64,000 bases of DNA from Acinetobacter ursingii DSM 16037 = CIP 107286 (GTDB taxonomy: Bacteria; Pseudomonadota; Gammaproteobacteria; Pseudomonadales; Moraxellaceae): contig NZ_KB849716.1 of assembly GCF_000368825.1 (NCBI RefSeq), forward strand, positions 443,669-507,668, written 5' to 3'. The notes under the pieces are model-generated. The model saw only the letters and a list, made by a program, of their open reading frames with translations. It did no database searches and was not told the DNA's origin. A program made the translations under genes and the position numbers. Below, piece after piece: positions 34,298 through 43,700 of the stretch (positions within the stretch are counted from its first letter, which is position 1; the number at the start of each line of letters is the position of its first letter).

Positions 34298-36379
34298 TTG
34301 AAATGGTATAGTAAAAACACAGTACAAGAGATCATTAAAGATGCTGTTTCATTCTATATTTCAAAAGCTGACCTCATGACCTCTGTTGTTTATTTTTGTC
34401 TGATCCCATTATTGGTACTGATTTTTACCGCGCAATTGGTTTATATGCCCTTCACTTTGCTCAGTGTATGGGGTGTTATGCTTGTCACCATGATTTGGCG
34501 TTATTCACAAGGTAAAATTGTACCCGTTTCAAAATGGATTACTGCTGCATTTGTCTTATGCTGTCTTGCTGCGATTTATATAAAATTTAAAAGTTTTTGG
34601 GGTGTAGAAGCTGGCATCGCGTTACTTAGTACTTGTTTATTTGCAAAGTGTTTGGAAAGTAAAAATATTAGAGATTCATTAATTTCCTTTAACTTTGGAT
34701 TGTTTGTTAGCGCGAGTTTATTTTTACATAGTCAGTCTTTTGTAATGACATGTGCAGTACTTCTTTGCTTAATTTTTTGTTTTATTGGTTTATATCGGAT
34801 TCAGACCACAAAATTTTTATCACAACACAATAAAAAAATATCCATAAAAAGCGATTTAAAACATGTGACAAAATTTTTAACCATCGCAGTTCCTTTTTTT
34901 ATTGTGCTTTTTATTTTCTTCCCGCGCCTCCCCCCACTTTGGCGAGTTCCTATAGCATCTGGTCAAGCTGTCACAGGAATGAGTGATCGTATGTCTCCGG
35001 GAGATATTGCTCAATTATCACAATCTTCGGCATTGGCTTTTCGGATTCTTAGTGATCTCAAGCAACTTCCACAACGACAGGATATGTATTGGAGAGCGAT
35101 GGTACTGGATGACTACGACGGTGCAACTTGGACAAATAACGCGATCAATCAAATACCTGTTCATTATGATAATGAACGCTTAAAAGCCATAGATTATCAA
35201 TATTTGTCAGCTGATCCTCACCAAACATGGATCATGTCACTGGAACATTCCGTTGCAACCGAGTCCGCATATCAAAGCTATGCAGATGGGAGCATAAAAG
35301 CACTTCGAATGGTTCAAAGCAATCAGCCTATTCATCTGAGTTGGATAGGTTCAAAAGATTTTAAATATCAAAATGCTGAAACTAATCTTCAACATGCACA
35401 ACAGCTTAATTTTCCACTCCAACCCAAAACTCAAATATTGGCTAAACAGCTATGGCAACAAAGTCATGCGCAACCTGAACTTTATATCAAGAATGTTTTA
35501 CAGTGGTATCGACAACAAAACTTCGTTTATACCCTATCACCTGGAATTTTAAGTGGAAGTCGAACGGATCAATTTTTATTTGAAACAAAAAAAGGATTTT
35601 GTGAACATTACGCTTCAAGCTTTGTATTGCTGATGCGTTATGCAGGTCTTCCTGCTCGAGTGGTCATTGGCTATCAAGGAGGGCAAATGGCACCTGATGG
35701 TCAAAGTTGGGAAGTTCGACAGTTGGATGCTCATGCGTGGAGCGAAGTTTATATCGATGGAATCTGGCAACGTGTCGATCCAACAGCTGCCATTGCACCT
35801 CAGCGTGTAGATGAAGGCATGCAACAATACCTACAACAAAATGATCATATTTGGGGTGAGCAAACAGGTCATTTTTGGAAGCAACAGAATTTTAACTTTG
35901 TTAAAAACTTAAGGGTCTGGAGTGATTACTTAGGCTATCAATGGCAAAGTAAAGTTGTAGGTTATGATGTCGATCGTCAGAAAAGTTTTTTATCGAAATT
36001 AGGTATTTTTTCTATCTATACTTATGCACTGATCATGATAATAACTATTATCGTTTTGGTTGCGCTGTTTGCCGTGTGGCTTTGGTTTAGAAACATAAAG
36101 CAAAGGTCTAGAATTGAGCGTGACATTTTAAAGTTTCAGAAAAAGTTACCACAATCTCTCAAAAGATGCACTAGTGAAACCTTTAAACGCTGGATGTTTA
36201 GATTAGCGCAAAATGTTCAACAACAAGAGTCTTTTGATGAAATTATAAAAACATATGAAAAACTGACCTTTTCTGGGCAATCTACACCTGAAGACCATAT
36301 AAAATTCAAGCAATTGCTTAAAGACTGTTCATCTGAATTAAAGCGTGCAGAAAAAACTTGTCATCCTGCTGAAAACTGA
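34298..36379 (+). CDS. TgpA-like transglutaminase (DUF3488 + transglutaminase-like)
   Basis: A 693-residue inner-membrane protein. About six helices occupy residues 30-220, a periplasmic transglutaminase-like domain spans about 330-520, and a last helix lies near 580. The triad is visible: Cys435 in KKGFCEHYASS, His in DAHAWSEVY, Asp in RVDPTAAIAP. Related TgpA of Pseudomonas is essential and acts in the periplasm. The first start codon is TTG; an ATG at 34376 is an alternative but would drop part of the N-terminus. The MoxR and DUF58 partners usual for the family are not beside it. Confidence 0.88.
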   Translation: MKWYSKNTVQEIIKDAVSFYISKADLMTSVVYFCLIPLLVLIFTAQLVYMPFTLLSVWGVMLVTMIWRYSQGKIVPVSKWITAAFVLCCLAAIYIKFKSFWGVEAGIALLSTCLFAKCLESKNIRDSLISFNFGLFVSASLFLHSQSFVMTCAVLLCLIFCFIGLYRIQTTKFLSQHNKKISIKSDLKHVTKFLTIAVPFFIVLFIFFPRLPPLWRVPIASGQAVTGMSDRMSPGDIAQLSQSSALAFRILSDLKQLPQRQDMYWRAMVLDDYDGATWTNNAINQIPVHYDNERLKAIDYQYLSADPHQTWIMSLEHSVATESAYQSYADGSIKALRMVQSNQPIHLSWIGSKDFKYQNAETNLQHAQQLNFPLQPKTQILAKQLWQQSHAQPELYIKNVLQWYRQQNFVYTLSPGILSGSRTDQFLFETKKGFCEHYASSFVLLMRYAGLPARVVIGYQGGQMAPDGQSWEVRQLDAHAWSEVYIDGIWQRVDPTAAIAPQRVDEGMQQYLQQNDHIWGEQTGHFWKQQNFNFVKNLRVWSDYLGYQWQSKVVGYDVDRQKSFLSKLGIFSIYTYALIMIITIIVLVALFAVWLWFRNIKQRSRIERDILKFQKKLPQSLKRCTSETFKRWMFRLAQNVQQQESFDEIIKTYEKLTFSGQSTPEDHIKFKQLLKDCSSELKRAEKTCHPAEN

Positions 36380-36397
36380 ATATGATTGCTCACACTT

Positions 36398-36474
36398 AGG
36401 CGTATAGCTCAGTTGGTTAGAGCGCTACGTTGACATCGTAGAGGTCTCCAGTTCGAGTCTGGATATGCCTACCA
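36398..36474 (+). tRNA. tRNA-Val (GAC)
   Basis: A complete cloverleaf: acceptor AGGCGTA/TATGCCT, D arm GCTCAGTTGGTTAGAGC, anticodon stem CTACG/CGTAG around TTGACAT (anticodon GAC), T arm TCCAG/CTGGA and an encoded ACCA. It is a plausible integration hot spot; here an IS66 copy lies 113 bp downstream. Confidence 0.95.
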
Positions 36475-36500
36475 AGATATACTGATTTAACAGTAGATTA

Positions 36501-36528
36501 AAGCCCACCTATAAAGTGGGATTTTTTT
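36501..36528 (+). terminator. tRNA-Val terminator
   Basis: CCCAC (36504-36508) pairs with GTGGG (36516-36520), with adjacent A/T pairs and a following T-run. Confidence 0.75.
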
Positions 36529-36615
36529 ATTGGTAGTATTTGGAATTGACGAAATCATACTCTAACTGCTTTAGAGTTGTTTAATTAGTAAGCATCCAGT
36601 GAACCGCACTTGAAT

Positions 36616-38223
36616 TCAAGCAGGCTTCCAGTTATGCGGCAGCAACTCTTCAATGTCTTTCATTTTATGCGTTGGTAACCTTCTAAGAACATCGGTTAAA
36701 TAAGCATATGGATCAAGACCATTGAGCTTGGCGGACTGAATTAACGTCATGATATTGGCTGCCCGTTGACCACTTCGCAATGAGCCAGCAAATAACCAGT
36801 TCTTACGTCCCAAAGCCCATGGTCGCATTTGATTTTCCACCCAGTTATTACATATAGGCAAATGACCATCATCCAAATAACGGCTTAAGGCAGACCAACG
36901 TTTTAGACTGTAATTGATCGCTTTTGCCGTAGGCGAACTTGCTGGTACTTTGAGCTGATGTTGTTTGAGCCAATCATACAGTTGCTGCATGATTGGCTCA
37001 CTGTCCTGTTGCCTTCGCTGTCGTCGTTGTTCTGCTGTACAGTCTGGAATGTCTCTTAATTCTGCTTCAATTCGGTAAAGCTGTTGAATCATTGATAACG
37101 CTTGCTCAGCAATCAAACTTTTACCCGTCACATGCAGCTCATGGAATTTACGACGGGCATGCGCCATACAACCCACTTCAATCATCTGACCTGAGGCAAA
37201 ACGTGCCTTATAACCACTGTAATCATCACAGACCAGATGACCTTGCCAGCCTTTAAGGAAATCTTCGGCATGTTGACCTGATCGACTCGCTTGAAAGTCA
37301 TACACGATCGCTTGAATCGAATTGTACTGTGTGGTGGCATAAGCCCAGACATAACCTTTCTTCGGTTTCTTCTCAGCAATCTGCATCACGGTCACAGGCG
37401 TTTCATCTGCATGAATCACCTGTTGTTGTAATATGATCTGTTTTAAAGCTTCTGCCAATGGCTCAAGTTCCACGCCGCAACGGCCCACCCAATCAGCTAA
37501 AGTGGATCGAGCCAAGTCTACGCCAGCTCGTTGGTAGATCAGTCTCTGACGGTATAAAGGTAAATGGTCCGCATATTTGCAAACCAGTACATGGCTGAGC
37601 AGTTCAGGGCTCGCAATGCCTTTATCAATCACATAAGCAGGCATCGGTTCCTGCTTGATGATTTCGCACTGATCACACACCCATTTGCCACGGATATGCT
37701 GCTCTTTCATAAACTGTGCGGATTTAAAGGTCAGTTTCTCACTGACATCTTCACCGATACGACGCAAAGTACAGCCACAAGTGCATACTATTGAGGCGGG
37801 TTCATGCTCTATACGAATGGTGGCGAGATGATCTGGCAGTGCTCGACGTTTAGGTTTGATTGCCTTGGTTTTATGGGTGTTGGGTTGATCCGCATTCAGT
37901 CGTTCCAATTCAAGATCAACGGCTGCGATGTCTTCTTCGACTGCTTCATCTAACAGGCTAATTTGTTTAGCTGTTAAGTGTTCATTCTTCTGAGCGAATT
38001 TATGTCGTTTAAACAGAGCAAGTTCATGCTCGTATTTTTGCGTGAGAATGGAAAGATGTTGAACTTTGGCATCTAGGTGTTGATTAGATTGTTCTAACTG
38101 TTGTTTTGATGCTTCAAGCTGCTGCTTATCTTCTACAAGTTGCCGATTCTGCACTGCCAACTGCTGGGTAAATTCCAGTAATTGTTCATGGGTCAGTTGG
38201 CTTAAATTAGGCAATATATTCAT
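36616..38223 (-). CDS. tnpC: IS66-family transposase TnpC
   Basis: A 535-residue DDE transposase. The N-terminal coiled coil spans about residues 8-90 and is followed by a Cys-rich zinc-binding part (VCTCGCTLRRIGEDV, WVCDQCEI). The catalytic region includes HADETPV, CDDYSGYKA, CMAHARRKF and the C-terminal CNNWVENQMRPWALGRKNW with the catalytic Glu. Full length for the family and without stops, so likely active. Confidence 0.95.
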   Translation of the reverse strand: MNILPNLSQLTHEQLLEFTQQLAVQNRQLVEDKQQLEASKQQLEQSNQHLDAKVQHLSILTQKYEHELALFKRHKFAQKNEHLTAKQISLLDEAVEEDIAAVDLELERLNADQPNTHKTKAIKPKRRALPDHLATIRIEHEPASIVCTCGCTLRRIGEDVSEKLTFKSAQFMKEQHIRGKWVCDQCEIIKQEPMPAYVIDKGIASPELLSHVLVCKYADHLPLYRQRLIYQRAGVDLARSTLADWVGRCGVELEPLAEALKQIILQQQVIHADETPVTVMQIAEKKPKKGYVWAYATTQYNSIQAIVYDFQASRSGQHAEDFLKGWQGHLVCDDYSGYKARFASGQMIEVGCMAHARRKFHELHVTGKSLIAEQALSMIQQLYRIEAELRDIPDCTAEQRRQRRQQDSEPIMQQLYDWLKQHQLKVPASSPTAKAINYSLKRWSALSRYLDDGHLPICNNWVENQMRPWALGRKNWLFAGSLRSGQRAANIMTLIQSAKLNGLDPYAYLTDVLRRLPTHKMKDIEELLPHNWKPA

Positions 38224-38297
38224 GACCGCAGTATGCCTGAGATCAGGTCAAGGAGGAAATAGATCCTTTGGAGGATGGCAAAATAGATCTATCTGGT

Positions 38298-38633
38298 TTA
38301 GAGCATATTGACCACCTGAGATTGTCCAATTCTCTGCCAGGCTAAACCCTGAATCAGTGCCTGTAATTGTTCTACACTGATACTCATTGTTTCACCCTGA
38401 TGAATCTTAGCCCAGTGGAATTTCCCTTGTTCCAGCCGCCTTGCACAGAGCCAAATACCCAATCCATCATGTACCAATACTTTCATACGATGACCACGTT
38501 TATTACAGAACAGATAAGCACAATGCGGTTTGACACAGCCGAAGGCTTTAAGAACTTGAGCAAGTGCAGTATCTGTACCTGCTCGCATATCCATGGGCTG
38601 GGTAGACAACCATATTTCATCAATACGAATCAT
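38298..38633 (-). CDS. tnpB: IS66 accessory protein TnpB
   Basis: A 111-residue protein needed for IS66 transposition. MIRIDEIWLSTQPMDMRAGTD, NKRGHRMKVLVHDGLGIWLCARRLEQGKF are the hallmarks. The ATG at 38633 overlaps the tnpA stop as ATGA, which is better than the longer in-frame start at 38657. Confidence 0.93.
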   Translation of the reverse strand: MIRIDEIWLSTQPMDMRAGTDTALAQVLKAFGCVKPHCAYLFCNKRGHRMKVLVHDGLGIWLCARRLEQGKFHWAKIHQGETMSISVEQLQALIQGLAWQRIGQSQVVNML

Positions 38634-39058
38634 TTGATCAAGCCTTGCAGCAGACATAGCAATTCAGTTGTTGATTCCACAGGCCACTCGATTTCAATCA
38701 TTTGATGTCTTACGGAATGTTGTTCCTCATGCAGTGGAATCCTGATATAGGCAGTAGCTTTCTCCTCTGGTACAGACGGCGGTGATGTCTCTTGTTTGAC
38801 TGGCATCGGGTGAGCAATGACAGGAAGAAAGTCGGCCTGTGGGCTAGGCGGTCTTTTTAATGGAGGGGGCATTGATTCGGACTGGCGAATCCATTTATGC
38901 AGTAGATTGGCATTGATCTGATGTTGCATTGCAACCTTGGCCACAGATGTGTCTGGCTGCTGGCATTGTTGAATAAGCTTATTTTTAAATTCAGCTGTGA
39001 AGGTTCGGCGGGGCTTTTTTAGCGTCGGTGCACTGTCTGTAACTGTCTTTAAATCCAT
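38630..39058 (-). CDS. tnpA: IS66 protein TnpA
   Basis: A 142-residue protein with an N-terminal helix-turn-helix (RRTFTAEFKNKLIQQCQQ, then VAKVAMQHQINANLLHKWIRQ, about residues 18-60) and a proline-rich linker. It is the first IS66 gene and is translationally coupled to tnpB. Confidence 0.92.
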   Translation of the reverse strand: MDLKTVTDSAPTLKKPRRTFTAEFKNKLIQQCQQPDTSVAKVAMQHQINANLLHKWIRQSESMPPPLKRPPSPQADFLPVIAHPMPVKQETSPPSVPEEKATAYIRIPLHEEQHSVRHQMIEIEWPVESTTELLCLLQGLIK

Positions 39059-39191
39059 AAATAGGTGTCCACTAAAATTTAAGTGGACACTATCGGCATA
39101 TACATGCGTTAGAAAAAGTGGGGTTCAGCGGACGCTTACTTTAATTAGACTTCATTTATATTTTTTAACGCCTCTATAATTGCTGAAAGCC

Positions 39192-39326
39192 TCAAGTCCT
39201 ATTTCCATTGGTAAGCTTCATATGGCAAGCTGGCAATAGTCTCATTTTGCTCATCCAATTGAGCTTTATAGCGGAACTCATGCCAAGTTCACGGCATAAG
39301 TTAGGAGCAAGTGTTCCTGATTCAGC
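39192..39326 (-). pseudogene. Possible relic of an IS3-family OrfA
   Basis: The minus strand reads AESGTLAPNLCRELGMSSA before diverging into unrelated residues and a stop. ESG..LCRELGMSSA matches the helix-turn-helix region of IS3-family OrfA proteins. Only about 20 residues agree, so this is a fragment. It lies directly beside the IS66 insertion, showing repeated transposon activity at this site. Confidence 0.4.
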
Positions 39327-39474
39327 TTACTTTAAAATACTTATGTTTAAGCTGTCTGAATATTTAGATATTTTCAAAAAAAAAATTCTTTAACAGGATT
39401 ATGCGATTTCCTAATTTTGAATTCAATTATTTTGCATGAGGATTACCTGTTGATCTTATATTAATAACGACTAA

Positions 39475-39687
39475 TCAATAAAAATCTCTTTTTTCATTAT
39501 TCCTTAAAATCTGTAATATTGTTACTCCTTTCTTTATATAATTAGAAGCTTCTATAAAAGATTGAACGTTTAATCTAGGATCAATTGTGAAAAGCCAAGC
39601 CGTGTATATACGATCGAAAATCATAGCACTCATGTAGTAAAAACTTAAATGCTTCATTAATACGGCGATAATCTTTTCACGCTGCAC
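39475..39687 (-). CDS. Hypothetical protein, 70 aa
   Basis: A short leftward frame downstream of the pilin operon. It has no recognised motif, with a YYMSAMIFDRIYTAWLF aromatic stretch. It could be genuine or a remnant; the base composition resembles the intergenic background. Confidence 0.3.
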   Translation of the reverse strand: MQREKIIAVLMKHLSFYYMSAMIFDRIYTAWLFTIDPRLNVQSFIEASNYIKKGVTILQILRNNEKRDFY

Positions 39688-39756
39688 TTTTTACGAATTT
39701 TAAATGACCATTTAATTCAATTTTAAGCGCTAGCAGTTTACGGTCCAAAAATTATC

Positions 39757-40212
39757 TTAGCGACCGTCCCACGTAGAGATAGCTGAAAGAACACAAGTAG
39801 TCGCACCTTTGGTCCAATATTTTTGACCTTGGTCATTGAGACAAATGATTCCATCACCATCCTGCGACGTATTCTCTATTGGCGTAGCGACTAATGTCCA
39901 TCCTGTTGCAATAGCAGGACTAGGATTAAATGTTAAACGATATAAAGCAGTCCCTTGTTGAGGTGTGACAGTTCCGCCATATACGTTAGCAACCGTTGCT
40001 CCTGCAAAAGATGAATTGCTGTTTTTATATTGCATCATGCTTTTAGCTATATTTAACATTTCCGCCTGCGCATCTGTCCTTTTAGTACGTTGTGCATACT
40101 TTTGATAATTTGGATAAGCTATCGACACTAAGATGGCCACTATAGCGACCACCACCATGAGCTCGATTAAAGTAAACCCGCGATCTATTGAAAATTGATG
40201 ATGTGCTACCAT
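39757..40212 (-). CDS. pilE: Type IV pilin-like protein, PilE family
   Basis: A 151-residue prepilin. The class III signal ends at G in DRGFTLIELMVVVAIVAILVSIAYPNY, with Glu5 of the mature chain present. Two Cys (IICLND and TTCVLS) form the probable C-terminal disulfide loop. GGGGAGCGAG precedes the ATG at 40212; a longer frame reaches 40233 but has no such site. It overlaps the preceding pilin gene by 7 bp and ends the fimT-pilE operon. It is a minor pilin of the type IV pilus, used for twitching and DNA uptake. Confidence 0.9.
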   Translation of the reverse strand: MVAHHQFSIDRGFTLIELMVVVAIVAILVSIAYPNYQKYAQRTKRTDAQAEMLNIAKSMMQYKNSNSSFAGATVANVYGGTVTPQQGTALYRLTFNPSPAIATGWTLVATPIENTSQDGDGIICLNDQGQKYWTKGATTCVLSAISTWDGR

Positions 40213-40739
40213 ATCTCGCTCCCCACACCACATCCCGAAAAAGTGATATTTGCTTTGGTTTTATTTTTACATTGAATACCGTTGCTAGTTTTTAAAAAAC
40301 TATCATTCTTATCATCAGTGCTTAATGCCTTAATTGCCCAGCCCTGCCCCAAAGATGTTGAGTTAATCAACAGAGGATTCCCCTCCGTTTGATCTACAAT
40401 AGAAAGTATGTATTTCGTAGAAGAGCCATCCACTGGAAGACTAAGCTCTTGTTTATTGTTATTAAAATTTGAAATTAAAACACCACTTGCATCTTTATAC
40501 AAAAAACTTGCATCAAAGCCTTTATAATTAAAGTTACGGGCTTTGTGTCGTTCTAATTGCTCAGCCAGTTTTTCAATTTCCTGTTGAGTCTGTGCAGCAT
40601 AAGCTTTTCTTGTATAAGCTTGATAACTTGGGAATGCAATTGCAGCAAAAATCGCGACAATTGCAACTGTTACCATCAGCTCAATTAAAGTAAAACCATA
40701 GCCGTGGTGAGAGCGTATTTTCCCAGTTTCTTTTTTCAT
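40206..40739 (-). CDS. pilE: Type IV pilin-like protein, PilE family
   Basis: A 177-residue prepilin: GYGFTLIELMVTVAIVAIFAAIAFPSY with Glu5, then a long helix (AYAAQTQQEIEKLAEQLERHK). Two Cys (IQCKNKT and SGCGVG) near the end form the D-loop. The Met at 40739 directly precedes the basic leader (MKKETGKIRSHH) and is preferred over 40769. It sits between pilY1 and the last pilin gene. With it, it may form part of the priming complex at the pilus tip. Confidence 0.9.
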   Translation of the reverse strand: MKKETGKIRSHHGYGFTLIELMVTVAIVAIFAAIAFPSYQAYTRKAYAAQTQQEIEKLAEQLERHKARNFNYKGFDASFLYKDASGVLISNFNNNKQELSLPVDGSSTKYILSIVDQTEGNPLLINSTSLGQGWAIKALSTDDKNDSFLKTSNGIQCKNKTKANITFSGCGVGSEIW

Positions 40740-40743
40740 GATA

Positions 40744-43700
40744 TCAACTCGTTTTTGCATAACGTTCATACCATCGATTTGGAATAAATCTGATTGCTCC
40801 TCCAGCAGGAACTAAATCTTCTCCTTCTTTACAGCCTGCCCCCTCACAAGGCTTAGTCATATTTGAATCAGGATTTGGCTCAGGTACTATAATCACCCTT
40901 CCACCCTTACCATCTGGCCCAACGGTGACACTAACAATTCCAGAACCAAGATTGTAAGTATAGTCAGCATCCTCTGGGCAGACACCTGTTGGCAGACATA
41001 ATCTCTTCGTAAAACTTTGTCCCTTCACTCCCGCACCACAACCCGATGTTGTACCTGCAAGGGCAGCGTCATACATGGTGACATATAAGCTATTTTGCAT
41101 TGCGATTAAGGGCGTCAAACCTTTAATCACCGCAGGATTAGCGCTTGCTTTTAAGTATGTTTTTTTGAATGGATAATACCATCCTCCCCATCCCGTTTTT
41201 TTATCTACCGAAGTAATCAACTTATTATCTGTGCCTTTTTCTTGGGTAAATTTACCAACTTGAGCCCCCGTAATCGTTGCATTACTTTTTGCAGTGTTCT
41301 CGATTAGTTTTAACTTGGTAATACTCATCGTATCTGAAGCTTGGGATGATAAAGTTCTAGCCCCCAAACTTTTAGTATGATCGGGATAATAATAACCATT
41401 AGGATAAATGTCGTAATCATAAATCGCATAAACTGCATCATACTCAAGATTATTAGAGTTCTCTTGACCCGTCGACTCTAAAGAATCGCTCGTTGCAAGA
41501 AGTGGCGAGCTTTTATTGCCAGATATAAATGTGACAGTGACAATATCTCCACCTTCAGCTTTACCTCCACTTCGATGTGCAGTAAATACTGGAGACATAT
41601 AAAATCTTGGGCTTGTTCCGTTAGACTTATGTAAGTCTAAAATTTTAGTAATCTGAGTATCATATGTTGATTTAAGACCATTATTTTTTAGATCTATTCG
41701 AAACGCCTGACCCGCTAAATCACCCAAATAGAGATGATCGATAATTCCATCATTATTACGATCGACTGTTTTGATATCAGTGACTGTACTATAGCTTAAG
41801 TCTTTGCTTTGTAAATGAATTACATCCTGGGTTATTCCAGTAGAAGGTCTACTATCTGCAAACCATAGCAAATCGCCATTGTCCGCATCGAACATATAAA
41901 CGCCAGAACCTATGTTTTTAGTACTACAGGTGATGTCTTCCGATTCACCTTCCGGCTTACAGTCAGATTCCGCTTGTCCTTGTCGATAATTAAAATATTC
42001 ATAACCTGCAAAACCAGTACGCTTGCCATGCGTCCATAAGCCATCACCATTTTCTCCGCCAGCATCGTAGCCACCGCTGACCAACATGACTAATTTGCGT
42101 TTACCTTTCCAATTCACATAATCTAATTTTGGTTTGGACCAACTTTGTCCCATATTTTTAATTTCTGGGAATGATTTACCCTTTGGATTTTCTTTGGAAT
42201 AAACCATGCCACTCGCTGGATCAATATGAAACTTTAAATGAGGATTATCGATGTCAGTTAAATCCAATGCATAATAGCTACGCCCTCCCATGCGCATCCC
42301 ACCATACACCCATTGTTTACCTTTAAGATTTTCCTTTTCCTCACTGGTACTACCAATCACATTTCGTACAGCACCATTCACCGTTAATGTTCCATCGGAT
42401 TTAGCCACATACACGGTATGTGCAGTCCATTCGCCATCTAAACCGCTATAAAGTGCGTAGCGACCACCTGTTAAAGCGCCACCTTTTTCCTTAAAGGTTT
42501 CTGACTGGTTTTCAATGATTTCTTTGGGTACAAAGCTAAACTTTTCTTTACCTGTTTTAGCATCAACGACTTGCAATAAACCCTGACTAGTACCAAACAG
42601 GATATAATCTTGTCGGTTTTCACTATTAATAAAGACATCATCACCCGATTGTTTTTGAGCATATAATCGACCTTGTTGGGTTAACAATATTGGCAATGAA
42701 TGTTGACTACTCCCCATTTGCCGCAATTCAGGAGTGATATTTGCTAAATCGAGTCCATCTGTTGAGGTATCCTCATCAATTCTATAGCCCAATAACGCCA
42801 TTAATGCTCTGGCATTAGGATCATTCTTCGTTGTAGCATCTGTTGTATAAGTTTTTTTAATTTGCTTTAGACTAAAATTTCGTGATACAGGATTATCTGT
42901 ATCTGTGACATCGTAATCATATTCTGTCAGAATTTTTCGTCCATCATCGCCACCCAAAACCAATTGACTGAGTGATCCACCTTTTTCATAAATGGGAGTT
43001 TGCTCAGGATACACGATATTACTTTTAGCCCAGATGTCAGCAATATCCTGAAGCACGCTATTTCTAATCACCAAAGTTGACGAGTTTGCCACCTGAGAGG
43101 CATAAACACTATTATTCACCACATAGTATTTTTTTATATTTCCTAACCAAACTTGTTGCGGATTACTTGGGTCAACTTTGGGTTCAAATTGTGGGAAATA
43201 AGAATACGGTTGAATCACCTCAGGATTAAGAGTATCAAAAGGAATCGTTGAGGCCCCTGTACTCGCACTCGGCACATCTTTGGTGATCTCTTTTAAAAAT
43301 AACTTTACGCTATCCACTACATCTTGAGTATCTGTACCTGAATACCAACCACCTTTGCCCATAATTCCCCATTGTTTGGCTTCGGTCACGGTTGTTGATG
43401 AATCAAATGATTTTGCGAAACCAACAACAGCTGTTTTTATTTCTATTCCTAATGGATTTTTTGCTGGATCAAGTAAATATTGCGAAAACTCTTTAATTGC
43501 AGGCCAATTATCACCTGCCGCCCAGAAGTTTTTGTCATTTAATACTTTTTGCATCATCCATCTGGATGGCCAGTCCTCATTGGGTGCTCCATCCGTTAAA
43601 ACATAAATACCTTGCCCACTACATTCTTTTGCATGTTGACTTTCAAGAGAGTTTCCCAATTGCCGTTTAATACTTTCAGGCATAATGTAATGAAAATCGT

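Larger units (their letters stand above)
36588..39139. mobile_element. Intact IS66-family insertion sequence with 8-bp target duplication
   Basis: A 2,552-bp element bounded by terminal inverted repeats: GTAAGCATCCAGTGAACCGC at the left end and, read inward from the right, GTAAGCGTCCGCTGAACCCC. The octamer TTTAATTA lies at both 36580-36587 and 39140-39147, the length expected for IS66 target duplication. All three genes (tnpA, tnpB, tnpC) are open and transcribed leftward. The matching flanks show one undisturbed insertion event, probably recent. Confidence 0.95.
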
